Part shown: positions 27,718 through 38,030 of the stretch, piece after piece
Position numbering within the stretch: position 1 is the first letter of the stretch
Layout: each line of letters starts with the position of its first letter
NCBI RefSeq assembly: GCF_002968015.1
Contig: NZ_PUIP01000028.1
Location: 1-61,578, forward strand
DNA length: 61,578 nt
Reading direction: 5' to 3'
DNA from: Massilia phosphatilytica
GTDB taxonomy: Bacteria; Pseudomonadota; Gammaproteobacteria; Burkholderiales; Burkholderiaceae_D
The notes under the pieces: model-generated
What the model was told of the DNA's origin: nothing
Database searches by the model: none
The model's input: the letters and a program-made list of their open reading frames with translations, nothing else
Made by a program: the position numbers and the translations under genes

Positions 27718-28926
27718 TCAGTCTGCCCCGGCTGCCTGCGCCGCCAGCGTGCCCATGCGCGTGTACAAATCCAGGATGTTGCTCTTGTCGTCCGGATAGA
27801 CGCGGTTCGACAGGAACACGTAGAACGATTTCGACTGCGGATCCACCCACAGGATGCAGCCCGTGAACCCCGTGTGGCCATAGCTGCCGACCGGGTACAC
27901 GGTGCCGCGCGGGCGCCTGGCGTACGGCGAGTCGATGTCCATGCCAAGGCCGCGCTTGACCAGGCCCGGCGGCGATTGCACCGTTGTCAGCAGGCGCACG
28001 CTGTCCGGGCTGAGGATGCGTACGCCGTCCAGCACGCCGCCAGCCAGCAGCATGCGGGCGTAGCGCGCCACGTCGCCGACGGTCGTGAATACGCCGGCCG
28101 AGCCCGCCACACCACCCATGCGGCGCACCGTCGGATCGTGCACGACACCGCGCAGCAACTGTCGCGGCGCGAGGTCGCCATGCGCGCCTTTGCCCTCCTC
28201 GCTGCCCAGCTGGGTCGGCGCGATCGTCTCGACGTCGACCCGGCGCAGCGGCAAATAGCCGGTGTTGCGCATCCCCAGCGGCGCGTAGATGTGGGACTGC
28301 GCGTAATCGTCCAGCGGCGTACCCGTCACCTTTTCGACGATCTGGCCCAGCAACACGTAATTGATGTCGGAATAACGGAAGAATGTGCCGGGCGCATGCG
28401 TGACAGCCTGCTCGCAGGCGAGCTTGTGCGCAGCCGCGCCGCCTTTCCATGGCGGGTCGGCCGGCAGCCCGGCGGGCAGGCCCGAACTGTGCGTGAGCAA
28501 CTGCCGGATCGTGATCGTGGCCTTGCCGCCGTTCGCGCAGTCGGGGAAGTATTTGACGAGCTTGTCGTCCAGGCCGATGCGCCCCTGCTCGGCCAGGATC
28601 AGCACGGACGGCGCCGTGGCCAGCACCTTCGTCAGCGATGCGGCGTCGAACGTCGTCGCCGTCGTGACCGGCGCCGCATCCGGTTCGTAGGTCAGGCGGC
28701 CATAGGCGCGTTCGTAGACGGCATCCGCATGCTCCAGGTGGAACACGGCGCCGGGAAGCTTGTGCGCGTCGATGGCGCCGTCGATCGCGGCGTCGATCTG
28801 CGGGAAGCGGCGCACGTCCAGCCGGGGGACATCGGCCGCGGGCGTGCGCGGCGCACGGCCCGGCAACGTGCAGCCGGCGGCGAGCACGGCGATGGAGGCG
28901 GCGGCCAGGAACGGGTAAATACGCAT
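27718..28926 (-). CDS. Serine hydrolase lipoprotein (beta-lactamase/EstB family)
   Basis: From the ATG at 28926 the 402-residue protein begins with a lipoprotein signal (IAVLAAGC, lipidated Cys ~19). The serine beta-lactamase/DD-peptidase fold is shown by S-x-x-K in ASLTK (~100), YSDIN in the Y-x-N position (~185) and HTG near residue 355 (YGHTGFTG). Family members are esterases, D-amino-acid peptidases or transpeptidase-like enzymes; a true class C beta-lactamase is unlikely for a lipoprotein of this type. The start overlaps nothing; about 100 nt separate it from the divergent flavin-dependent enzyme gene. Confidence 0.88.
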   Translation of the reverse strand: MRIYPFLAAASIAVLAAGCTLPGRAPRTPAADVPRLDVRRFPQIDAAIDGAIDAHKLPGAVFHLEHADAVYERAYGRLTYEPDAAPVTTATTFDAASLTKVLATAPSVLILAEQGRIGLDDKLVKYFPDCANGGKATITIRQLLTHSSGLPAGLPADPPWKGGAAAHKLACEQAVTHAPGTFFRYSDINYVLLGQIVEKVTGTPLDDYAQSHIYAPLGMRNTGYLPLRRVDVETIAPTQLGSEEGKGAHGDLAPRQLLRGVVHDPTVRRMGGVAGSAGVFTTVGDVARYARMLLAGGVLDGVRILSPDSVRLLTTVQSPPGLVKRGLGMDIDSPYARRPRGTVYPVGSYGHTGFTGCILWVDPQSKSFYVFLSNRVYPDDKSNILDLYTRMGTLAAQAAGAD

Positions 28927-29029
28927 GATGGACAAAGAAAGATGCCGTGAGGACATTGTTCAACTGGCCATCATATGCCGTTCTGGACCGTGGCGCACGC
29001 GAAAAATTCGATCGGCGTATCATGGTCCG

Positions 29030-30028
<999 letters not shown>

Positions 30029-30144
30029 CCACCATTGCGGTTGGCCGCAACGGTGATCTGGCGAACATTCAACCGGCGCGGCTGCAGCCACACTGTCATC
30101 CATGGACGGCACCGGGCCGTTGATTGCATAACCATGGAGGACAT

Positions 30145-30420
30145 ATGAAAACCCGACTGATCGCCGCAACCCTGATGCTCTCGCTCGCCTCGACGGGCGC
30201 CGCCTTTGCCAAACCCAGCTGCGCGAAAGGCGCCATCGTCGGCGGTGTCGGCGGCCACGTGGCCGGCAAGCACGGCCTGCTGGGCGCCGCCGCCGGCTGC
30301 GCCATCGGCCATCACATGGCCAAGAAGCAGGAGAAAGAGCAGCAGCGGCAGGCGCAAGCACAGGCACAGGCACAGCAGCAGGCCGCCGCCAACAGCCAGC
30401 AGCCCGCACCGCGCAAATAA
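30145..30420 (+). CDS. Small exported glycine-zipper protein
   Basis: The ATG at 30145 follows a GGAGG and gives 91 residues: signal peptide (TRLIAATLMLSLASTGAAFA), a glycine-zipper-like segment GAIVGGVGGHVAGKHGLLGAA (quoted up to its core) and a Gln/Ala-rich charged tail (KKQEKEQQRQAQAQAQ). Glycine-zipper proteins of this kind associate with or insert into membranes; the exact role is unknown. It ends 15 nt before the convergent isochorismatase-like gene. Confidence 0.8.
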   Translation: MKTRLIAATLMLSLASTGAAFAKPSCAKGAIVGGVGGHVAGKHGLLGAAAGCAIGHHMAKKQEKEQQRQAQAQAQAQQQAAANSQQPAPRK

Positions 30421-30435
30421 AGCCGCAAACCAGCG

Positions 30436-31026
30436 TCAGGCGTCTCCCGTCCCTGCCTGCAGCGCGTCGATCATGTGGCGCGTCGAGCGCACCTTGCCCA
30501 TGACGGGGAAGATGTGCTTGCAGGCGAACGTGTGCGCGTCCGCCGCCATGCTGCTCATCGCGTCCTCGACGAAGACGAGCTCGTAGCCGCGGTCGAACGC
30601 GGCGCGCGCCGTCGACTCGACGCCGAAGTTGGTGGCGATGCCGCCGAGGACGATCGTCTTGATGTGGCGCCGGCGCAGCAGCTGGTCCAGTTCGGTGCCG
30701 TAGAAGGCGCCCCACTGGCGCTTCGTCACGACGATGTCCTGCGCCTGCACCTGCGCATCCGGCGCCAGCTGGGATGCGTCTGGCGGCGGCGCGGGCGTGC
30801 CCGGCTTGCGCAGCGGCGCGTCGGCCGGCGGCAGTTGCAACTGATCGACGAGTACGCGCACGAAGATCACCATGCCGCCGCGGTCGCGCATTTCTCCAGC
30901 CAGCAGCACGCCATTCCCCACCACCTGCTCGGCCGTGTACGGGGCCAGGTCGCGTTTCACATTACTGTTCTGCAGATCGATCAGCACCAGGGCGGTGCGG
31001 GCGATATCAATATCCAGGTCGCTCAT
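30436..31026 (-). CDS. Isochorismatase-family hydrolase
   Basis: The ATG at 31026 has a GGAGG upstream and gives 196 residues. The catalytic Asp is in LVLIDLQN (~17) and the catalytic Lys in VVTKRQWGAF (~115). At the usual nucleophile position, in GGIATNFGVESTAR (~145), Gly stands where cysteine hydrolases have Cys; isochorismatases also lack that Cys. So it is either an isochorismatase-like hydrolase or a diverged member, and not a classic nicotinamidase. A much longer open frame upstream is the shadow of the divergent peptidase gene. Confidence 0.88.
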   Translation of the reverse strand: MSDLDIDIARTALVLIDLQNSNVKRDLAPYTAEQVVGNGVLLAGEMRDRGGMVIFVRVLVDQLQLPPADAPLRKPGTPAPPPDASQLAPDAQVQAQDIVVTKRQWGAFYGTELDQLLRRRHIKTIVLGGIATNFGVESTARAAFDRGYELVFVEDAMSSMAADAHTFACKHIFPVMGKVRSTRHMIDALQAGTGDA

Positions 31027-31107
31027 TCGGAATCCTCCTCGCTGCGCAGTATCCGCCAGCCTCGATTTGGGTGGCGCCGGTTTCCGCTGTGATAAATTCC
31101 TCGCATC

Positions 31108-32811
31108 ATGCAAAGAACCGCCATTGCCGCCTTGTGCGCCCTGCTCGCCGGCTGCGCCAGCCAGCCCGCCCTGACCGACTACACCGTCAACTCGGGCGCG
31201 CAGCGCAGCGCCGCACAGCAGGCGCTGTCCTTCGACCATGCCGACCTGAGCCTGCGCATCGACCCGGACAGCCGCAGCCTGCGCGGCGATGCGCTGCTGA
31301 CGTTCGGCACGCGCGCGCCGCTCGACAGCATCGAGCTCGACCTGGACCGCAACCTGCCCATCGACGCCATTGCCGTCGACGGCCAGGTACTCGCGGCCAA
31401 CCGGTGGCGTAATCCGGACGGCAAGCTGACAATCGATCTGCCGCAGCGGCTGGAACCGCGCCGGCAAGTCAAAGTCCGCGTGACATACCACGGCGAACCG
31501 CACGTGGCGAAACGGGCACCGTGGGACGGCGGCTTCGTGTGGGCGCGCACGCCGGATGGCAAGCCGTGGGTCGCCAGCGCCGTCGAGGGCGAAGGCTGCG
31601 ACCTGTTCTGGCCCTGCATCGACCACCCGATGGGCAAGCCGAAGGTCGTCGACGAACACATCACCGTGCCGGCGCCGCTCGTGGCCGCGGGCAATGGCGT
31701 GGCCACTGGCATGACGGAAGCCAACGGCTGGCGCACGTGGCACTGGCGCGCGAAGCACCCGAGCACCTACGGCATCGCCATCAACGTGGGGCCGTACGAG
31801 GTGCTGTCCGGCGAGTACCGCAGCCGCTACGGCAACGTCATACCGCTGCGATTGTGGTACCTGCCGCAGAACAAGGCGCATGCGCAAGGCCTGTTCGCCG
31901 AGTTCCCGCTGATGCTGGATTTCTTTGAATCGACGATCGGGCCTTACCCGTTCGCCGACGAGAAAATGGGTGTCGTGGAAACACCGCACAAGGGCATGGA
32001 ACACCAGACCATCAATGCCTATGGCAACAAGTACGTCAAGACGCCGTACGGCTACGACGACCTGCTGCAGCACGAATTCGCCCACGAATGGTTCGGCAAC
32101 CAGCTCACGAATGCCGACTGGGACGACATGTGGCTGCACGAGGGCCTCGGCTCGTACATGCAGCCGCTGTACATGCAATACCTGCGCGGCGACCAGGAAT
32201 ATTTCGCCGCACTGATGCAGCAGCGCGCGGGCATCCGCAACAAGGCGCCGCTCGTGTCCGGCAAGCACAAGCGCGAGGAAGATGTCTACGACCTCAAGCG
32301 CGGCGGCCCCGGCGGCGACATCTATTCGAAAGGCTCGCTCGCGCTGCACACGTTACGGGGCCTGATCGGCGACGACGCCTTCTTCCGCGCCGTGCGCGAA
32401 CTCGTGTACGGCACCCCCGACCCGCGCCCGGGCAATTTCGCACCGCGCCATGCGACCACGCCGGACTTCATCGCCATCGCCGAGCGCACGAGCGGACGCG
32501 ACCTCGGCTGGTTCTTCCAGGCCTATATGTACCAGGCCGCCCTGCCCGAGCTCGTGGCCACGCGCCGCGGCGACACGCTGGACCTCGCGTGGAAGACAGC
32601 GGCCAGCACGCCGTTCCCGATGCCGCTCGACGTGCGCGTGGACGGACACATCGTCACCCTGCCGATGGCGGATGGGCACGGCACCATCGCGTTGCCGCCG
32701 CACGCGACGGTCACGCTCGATCCGCACTCGAAGATCCTGCGGCGCGAACAGCGCTTCGAAGTGTTCCAGCGCTACCAGGACCAGTTGCAGAAACAGGCGA
32801 AGCCTTCTTGA
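31108..32811 (+). CDS. M1 family zinc metallopeptidase, lipoprotein
   Basis: The 567-residue protein has a lipobox (CALLAGC, lipidated Cys 16). The gluzincin signature HEFAHEWFGN lies at residues 322-331 with the third zinc ligand Glu345 in MWLHEGLGSY, the exact HExxH-x18-E spacing of M1 aminopeptidases. The exopeptidase motif normally GxMEN reads KGMEHQ here (~296-300), which may change substrate preference. M1 enzymes of this size lack the large C-terminal domain of PepN. It probably degrades peptides at the outer or inner membrane surface. Divergent from the isochorismatase-like gene with about 80 nt between the starts. Confidence 0.92.
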   Translation: MQRTAIAALCALLAGCASQPALTDYTVNSGAQRSAAQQALSFDHADLSLRIDPDSRSLRGDALLTFGTRAPLDSIELDLDRNLPIDAIAVDGQVLAANRWRNPDGKLTIDLPQRLEPRRQVKVRVTYHGEPHVAKRAPWDGGFVWARTPDGKPWVASAVEGEGCDLFWPCIDHPMGKPKVVDEHITVPAPLVAAGNGVATGMTEANGWRTWHWRAKHPSTYGIAINVGPYEVLSGEYRSRYGNVIPLRLWYLPQNKAHAQGLFAEFPLMLDFFESTIGPYPFADEKMGVVETPHKGMEHQTINAYGNKYVKTPYGYDDLLQHEFAHEWFGNQLTNADWDDMWLHEGLGSYMQPLYMQYLRGDQEYFAALMQQRAGIRNKAPLVSGKHKREEDVYDLKRGGPGGDIYSKGSLALHTLRGLIGDDAFFRAVRELVYGTPDPRPGNFAPRHATTPDFIAIAERTSGRDLGWFFQAYMYQAALPELVATRRGDTLDLAWKTAASTPFPMPLDVRVDGHIVTLPMADGHGTIALPPHATVTLDPHSKILRREQRFEVFQRYQDQLQKQAKPS

Positions 32812-32892
32812 CTTGACGACAAGTAGGGCGTGGTCGATGATTACCGAGCGGCACGGCATGGCGCCGTTGCCATCGATCCTGGAGACGACTCA

Positions 32893-33705
32893 ATGAAACG
32901 ATTCATCCTGGCCGCTGGCCTGCTGGCGGGCGGCCTGGCCGGCCTCGCGCAGGCCGCCGACAAGGCCGACGATGCCCAACTGCGCACGGCCATCGCGGGC
33001 AGCCACCGGAGCAGCACCAATGCGGCGCGCGACAAGTGGCGCCATCCGTATGAAACCCTGACGTTCTTTGGCATCAAGCCGAACATGACCGTGGTCGAGC
33101 TGACGCCGGGTGGCGGCTGGTACACCGAGATCCTTGCGCCCTACCTGCGCGACCACGGCAAGCTGATCGCTGCGGGTGCAGCCTTCGACCCGGCCAAGCG
33201 TTCCACCGTGGCTTTCAAGAAGAAGCTGGACGCCAGCCCGGCGGTCTTCGGCAAGGTCGTGCAGGGCGTGTTCGAGCCGCCATCGACCTACAACTTCGCC
33301 GCCCCCGGCAGCGTCGACATGGTGGTCACCTTCCGCAACCTGCATAACTGGATCGACCAGGGCGGCGACGAAGAGCTCAAGGGCGTGTTCAAGGCCGTCT
33401 ACACCAGCCTGAAGCCGGGCGGCGTGCTGGGCATCGAGGAACACCGCCTGCCGGAAGCGATGCCGCAGGATGCGAAGGCATCGTCCGGCTATGTGCACGA
33501 GTCGTATGTGATCAAGATGGCGGAAAGCGTCGGCTTCAAGCTGGCCGCGAAATCCGACATCAACGCCAACCCGAACGACAAGGCCGATCACAAGGGCGGC
33601 GTGTGGGCGCTGCCGCCGACCCTGGCCAACCGCGACCAGGACCGCGCCAAATACCAGGCGATCGGCGAGAGCGACCGCATGACGCTCAAGTTCGTGAAGC
33701 CATAA
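32893..33705 (+). CDS. Exported class I methyltransferase-like protein
   Basis: The ATG at 32893 with GGAG 8 nt upstream gives 270 residues. A Sec signal peptide (MKRFILAAGLLAGGLAGLA, cleavage after AQAA) is followed by a Rossmann methyltransferase fold: motif I VVELTPGGGWYTEIL (~66-80), motif II region KLIAAGAAFD, and FRNLHNWI (~150) at the motif IV position; a late block LKPGGVLGIEEH matches the usual post-motif segment. Homologues with signal peptides exist (predicted methyltransferase group COG4798), but S-adenosylmethionine is not known in the periplasm, so catalysis there is doubtful. It is 81 nt downstream of the M1 peptidase gene on the same strand. Confidence 0.87.
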   Translation: MKRFILAAGLLAGGLAGLAQAADKADDAQLRTAIAGSHRSSTNAARDKWRHPYETLTFFGIKPNMTVVELTPGGGWYTEILAPYLRDHGKLIAAGAAFDPAKRSTVAFKKKLDASPAVFGKVVQGVFEPPSTYNFAAPGSVDMVVTFRNLHNWIDQGGDEELKGVFKAVYTSLKPGGVLGIEEHRLPEAMPQDAKASSGYVHESYVIKMAESVGFKLAAKSDINANPNDKADHKGGVWALPPTLANRDQDRAKYQAIGESDRMTLKFVKP

Positions 33706-33728
33706 CTACGACTGGACCCCGTACGGCG

Positions 33729-36488
33729 CTATGGGAGCGCCTTGCCCTCGACGTCGATCCGCCGCACCTCCCCCAGGTTCAGCGCGCGGATCGGCGCCTC
33801 GATCCGGCTCATGTCGCCGACGACGATCCACACGGGCTGCCGGGGCAGCACCACGCGCGCGGCCAGCGCGTTCAGCTGCGCCGGCGTGACCGCCAGCGCC
33901 GTCGCCGTGTACGTGTTGTAGTAATCCTCGGGCAGGCCGTATTGCAGGATCGTCGCGTAGGCATTGCTGAGCTGGCCGACCGTCTCGAACGCACCGGGCA
34001 GGCCCAGCGTCTCGTTCGCCTGCGCATCCTGCAGCTCGCGCGGCGTGACGGGGCGTGCGCTGCCCAGCTCGGCATATTCTCGCGCCAGTTCGCGCAGCGC
34101 GTCGGCGGTCTTGTCGGTCTGGACCGGCGAGTCGCTGACCAGGATGCGCTGCCCCCGCGCCGCCACGAGCGACGTGCCGACGCCGTATGACCAGTGCTTG
34201 TCTTCGCGCAGGTCCATGTTCAGGCGCGAACTGAACGTGCCGCCGAATACGTCGTTGAGCAGGTTCAGCGCGACGGTGTCCGGCGTGTTGCGCGGCGGCG
34301 CCAGCTGGGCGCCCACGATGTCGCTCTGCAGCGCACCCGGACGGTCGATCAGGTAGATCGTCGTGCCGGCCGGCTGGTCGACCTTGGCGATCTCGTGCGC
34401 GGGCAAGGTGCCGGCCTTCCACGCGCCGAACGCGCGTTCCAGCAGCGGTGTCAGTTCGGCCAGCGTCGTGTCGCCGACGACGAGCAGGGTCGCATTGTTC
34501 GGCTTGAACCACGTGCTGTGGTAGCCGACAAGGTCTGCGCGCGTCATGCGCGCCACCGCGGCTTCCGTGCCGGTGCCCGTCAGCGGCAGCGCATAGGGAT
34601 GGCCGGGGCCGTACAGCAGCGGCGGCAGCACGCGCAAGGCCATCAGGCGCGGCACCGTCTGCTCGCGCTGGATCGCGGCCAGCCGCGTCTTGCGCACGCG
34701 CTCGAAGTCGGCCTGCGGAAAGGACGGGCGCAGCGCGAGGTCCGCGTACAGGCCGAGCGCCTGCGCCAGCGTGGGTTTGAGCACGTTCATGTTGACGAAG
34801 GCGCCGTCCAGGTTGATCGACGTGTTGAACGAGGCACCCAGCGCTTCCAGCTCGCGGCTGATCTGCAGGGCGCTGCGTGATGTCGTACCCTCTTCCAGCA
34901 TGCGCAAGGTGAGGCTCGCGAGTCCGGGCAAGGCCTGCGCATCGGATGCGAAGCCGCCATTCAACATCAGCGACAGATTGATCACGGGCGCGCCATGACG
35001 CTCGGCCAGCACGACCTGCAAGCCGTTGGACAGCGTCGTCTTCTGCATCGGCGGCAGGGCCAGCGGCTCCGGACGGCCCGCCGGCGGGCCCTTGCTGCGG
35101 TCCACCGTGGACGCCTGCGCGGCCAGGCCGGTCGGGAACGGATCGACTTCCAGCACGTAGTCGCCGTCGGCCAGCCAGTCGAGCATGGCCTTGCGGACCG
35201 CGGCCGGCGTCGCGTCCTTGATGCGCTGGAGGTAGAGTTTGTAGCAGTCCGGATTGCCCGTGTACGTGGCGCAGCGCGCCAGCACGTCGCTCTTGCCGCC
35301 GAAGCCGCCCACGCGCTCGACGGCGCGCGCGTGCTGCGCGAGGATCGTCGTCTGCGCGAGCCGCAGTTCGGCCGCCGTCGGCCCGGTTTTCATCAGCGCC
35401 CGCAATTCCTCATCGGCCCCCGTTTCCATGCGCGCCACGTCGGCCGCCGGTGCGCCCGGCTTCGCGGTCAGGTTGATGCCGAACTGGCCGGCGATCTCGT
35501 TCGAATCGTTACCGGTCCCCACCGAGGTCGCCAGTTGTTCCTTCACGACGAGACGCTGGTACAGGCGCGACGTCTTGCCGCCGCCCAGCACCTGCGCGGC
35601 GAGGTCGAGCAGCGGTTCTTCTGGCGTGTCGGCGCCGGGCACGTTCCACAGGCGATAGATGCGGGCCTGCGGCACGCGGTCCTGGACCTGGCCCCGGTGC
35701 GTGCCGCTGCGCTTCGCGACCCATGCCTGCTGGTGCGCCTGCGGTGGGCCGGGTGGAATGTCGCCGTAGTATTTTTCGACTTTCTCGCGCGCCTGCTGCG
35801 GCGTGATGTCGCCCGCGAGCACGAGCACGACATTGTTCGGGCCGTAACGGCCTTTGAACCAGTCGGTGACGTCCGTCATCGACGCGGCGTCGAGGTCGTC
35901 CATCGACCCGATCACGGTCCACGAATACGGGTGACTGGCCGGCCACGTATTCTCCGTGACGATCTGCTCGACGATGCCGTACGGCTGGTTCTCGCGCTGC
36001 CGTTTCTCGTTCTGGACGACGCCCCGCTGCAGGTCGAGTTTCTTCTGGTCGAGGACGTTCAACAAATGTCCCATGCGGTCGCTCTCCGCGAACAGCGCAT
36101 AGTCGAGCATTGAGGTCGGCACCGTCTCGAAGTAATTCGTGCGGTCCTTGTTCGTCGTACCGTTCAGGTCCGTTGCGCCGATGCCTTCCAATGCCGACAG
36201 GAACGTCTTATTAAAATTCGCGCTGCCGGAAAACATCAGGTGTTCGAACAGGTGCGCGAAGCCCGTCTTGCCGGGCTTTTCGTTCTTCGAACCCACGTGA
36301 TACCACGTGTTGACGGCCACGACGGGCGCCTTGTGGTCTTCGTGCACGATGACCGTCAGGCCATTCTTCAGAACAAATTTCGTGTACGGAATGTCGGGGA
36401 TCGGAATGTCGATGCCGGCATCGCGTGCAGGCGCGGGCGTCGCCAGGGACAGCATGAGTACGAGGGACGAAACGAAAACGAAACGCAT
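33729..36488 (-). CDS. M16 family zinc peptidase, two-domain, exported
   Basis: The ATG at 36488 follows AGGAG and gives 919 residues. After a signal peptide (~1-22, ending PAPA) the first M16 half carries the inverted zinc motif H79-L-F-E82-H83 and a downstream Glu in QNEKRQRENQ. The second half (from ~480, TTLSNGLQVVLAERHGAP) repeats the fold without an HxxEH motif and must be the non-catalytic partner half, as in pitrilysin-type enzymes. It degrades peptides in the periplasm. It is convergent with the exported methyltransferase-like gene, with a 23-nt gap. Confidence 0.93.
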   Translation of the reverse strand: MRFVFVSSLVLMLSLATPAPARDAGIDIPIPDIPYTKFVLKNGLTVIVHEDHKAPVVAVNTWYHVGSKNEKPGKTGFAHLFEHLMFSGSANFNKTFLSALEGIGATDLNGTTNKDRTNYFETVPTSMLDYALFAESDRMGHLLNVLDQKKLDLQRGVVQNEKRQRENQPYGIVEQIVTENTWPASHPYSWTVIGSMDDLDAASMTDVTDWFKGRYGPNNVVLVLAGDITPQQAREKVEKYYGDIPPGPPQAHQQAWVAKRSGTHRGQVQDRVPQARIYRLWNVPGADTPEEPLLDLAAQVLGGGKTSRLYQRLVVKEQLATSVGTGNDSNEIAGQFGINLTAKPGAPAADVARMETGADEELRALMKTGPTAAELRLAQTTILAQHARAVERVGGFGGKSDVLARCATYTGNPDCYKLYLQRIKDATPAAVRKAMLDWLADGDYVLEVDPFPTGLAAQASTVDRSKGPPAGRPEPLALPPMQKTTLSNGLQVVLAERHGAPVINLSLMLNGGFASDAQALPGLASLTLRMLEEGTTSRSALQISRELEALGASFNTSINLDGAFVNMNVLKPTLAQALGLYADLALRPSFPQADFERVRKTRLAAIQREQTVPRLMALRVLPPLLYGPGHPYALPLTGTGTEAAVARMTRADLVGYHSTWFKPNNATLLVVGDTTLAELTPLLERAFGAWKAGTLPAHEIAKVDQPAGTTIYLIDRPGALQSDIVGAQLAPPRNTPDTVALNLLNDVFGGTFSSRLNMDLREDKHWSYGVGTSLVAARGQRILVSDSPVQTDKTADALRELAREYAELGSARPVTPRELQDAQANETLGLPGAFETVGQLSNAYATILQYGLPEDYYNTYTATALAVTPAQLNALAARVVLPRQPVWIVVGDMSRIEAPIRALNLGEVRRIDVEGKALP

Positions 36489-36642
36489 GCTGGGTCTCCT
36501 GACGTGATGATCGGCCGCGCTCATTCTAAGAAATATTGCACAGCCTTGTCGTCCTGGACTGACAAGCAGTCTGGGCATGGTCCGCTGCAAGAATCATGCA
36601 TGGGGCGTATCATGGAAGCTGGCAATCAGCAAGGAGAAGCTC

Positions 36643-37206
36643 ATGAATCAGCGACGCTCTTTCCTCAAAAGTTCGGCCGTCCTCGCATCGGTGCTCGGTG
36701 CGCCCGCCATCCGGACGAGCGCCAAGACCCTGCCGGATGCACCCGTCACGCCGGTCGCGCCGAACGAACGCATCGTGCGCCTGTACAACACGCACACGGG
36801 CGAAAGCCTGCGCACCATTTTCTGGGCCGAAGGGGAATTCATCCCCGAAGCCATGCAGGACATCAATAAACTGCTGCGCGACCACCGCAACAACAAGATC
36901 TCGACCATCGATCCGAAGCTGCTCGTCTTGCTGGACCGCATCAGCGCCCAGTACGGCAACCATCCGACCGTGCACGTGATCTCGGGCTATCGCTCGCCGG
37001 AAACGAACGAGATGCTGCACGAAAACACGAACGGGGTCGCCAAGCACAGCCTGCACATGGAAGGCAAGGCCATCGACGTGCGCATTCCCGGCCAGGACCT
37101 GGCCAAGTTGCACAAGATCGCGATGGCGCAGAAGGCGGGCGGAGTCGGCTATTACCCGGACTCGCAGTTCGTGCACATGGACGTCGGCCGCGTGCGGTAC
37201 TGGTGA
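36643..37206 (+). CDS. DUF882/M15-like murein peptidase, Tat-exported
   Basis: The ATG at 36643 (AAGGAG 6 nt upstream) gives 187 residues. The N-terminus QRRSFLKSSAVLASVLG is a twin-arginine signal. The rest is the YcbK/MepK-like DUF882 domain of the LAS peptidases: zinc ligands in SGYRSPETN (~115), HSLHMEGKAIDVR (~137-149, His and Asp) and FVHMDVG (~175-181, His). In E. coli the homologue cleaves peptidoglycan cross-links and is also Tat-exported. Its stop overlaps the next gene's start by 4 nt, so the three genes 36643-38338 form an operon. Confidence 0.92.
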   Translation: MNQRRSFLKSSAVLASVLGAPAIRTSAKTLPDAPVTPVAPNERIVRLYNTHTGESLRTIFWAEGEFIPEAMQDINKLLRDHRNNKISTIDPKLLVLLDRISAQYGNHPTVHVISGYRSPETNEMLHENTNGVAKHSLHMEGKAIDVRIPGQDLAKLHKIAMAQKAGGVGYYPDSQFVHMDVGRVRYW

Positions 37207-38030
37207 CCATGCGCCGGGCCGTGTCGCGGATGCTGTCGGCGCTGCTGGGCACGCTTTGGGGCGTGTCCGCGGCGTGGACGGCGCACGCGCAAACGGCGGC
37301 GACTGACGAGAACATTCAGACCGTCACGGTCACGTACACGCGCGACCCGGTCGACAAGTCTTACCGAAAAATGATCCGCGGCATGGAGCGGTTCCAGCGC
37401 GACCATGCGCTGGCGCCACAGGCCACGTTGCGCTTCCGCCTGCTCCCCCGTTCGCCGACCGTGGACATGCACGGCATTACCTTGCGCGTGATCGGCGACC
37501 GCATCGCCGTGCCGGTGCCTGTCGCACCGGACAACAGTTTCACGTTGCCGCGCAACGAACAGGCGTTGCAGGAAGACGCGGCCGTCGTCGCCAATCGCAA
37601 GACGACGAGCATGACGTGGCGCGCGCAAGTGACGACGCCGGGCCTGCCGCCCGGCACGCGCCGGCTGGGCGATTTGCGCCTGGAGTGCCTCGTCGGCATG
37701 GAAGCGGGGCTCGTGTCGAACAGCTCGCCGCTGTTCGGCTGGATCTCGAACGCCCTCACCAGCCCTGAGCAGGTGTGCAACAGCCCCGACGGCCATTTCC
37801 TCTTTTTCACCGAGCACCCCGTGTTCGCCGTGACCCTGGGCGCGGGCGACCGCACCGAGATTTTGCCGTTCCACTTCCTGTACGCGGGCGGTGACCAGAC
37901 GCGCGACATGCTGCCGTTCTGCGACTGCCAGGTGCTGCTCGACCGCACGTATTACGCGCCGATCTGGGACCGGAGCTGGCCGGACGATACGCTCGTCACC
38001 TTCGACACCATGGACGACCCACCACCATGA
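37203..38030 (+). CDS. Exported protein of unknown function
   Basis: The 275-residue protein overlaps the previous stop in the sequence GTGA (GTG start at 37203); an ATG at 37209 is the alternative start. It has a signal peptide (residues ~3-30, LLGTLWGVSAAWTAHAQ). The mature part contains TYTRDPVDKSYRKMIRGMERF, RLLPRSPTVDMHGITLRV and two Cys in PFCDCQVLLD near the end. I do not recognise the family. Tight coupling to the DUF882 peptidase and the following lipoprotein suggests a shared envelope role. It overlaps the next gene by 4 nt. Confidence 0.8.
   Translation: MTMRRAVSRMLSALLGTLWGVSAAWTAHAQTAATDENIQTVTVTYTRDPVDKSYRKMIRGMERFQRDHALAPQATLRFRLLPRSPTVDMHGITLRVIGDRIAVPVPVAPDNSFTLPRNEQALQEDAAVVANRKTTSMTWRAQVTTPGLPPGTRRLGDLRLECLVGMEAGLVSNSSPLFGWISNALTSPEQVCNSPDGHFLFFTEHPVFAVTLGAGDRTEILPFHFLYAGGDQTRDMLPFCDCQVLLDRTYYAPIWDRSWPDDTLVTFDTMDDPPP

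Noticed and set aside
30436..32349. 637-residue minus-strand frame containing the isochorismatase-like protein
   Set aside because: Its upstream part is antisense to the M1 peptidase gene; a GGAGG and a natural N-terminus mark the start at 31026.
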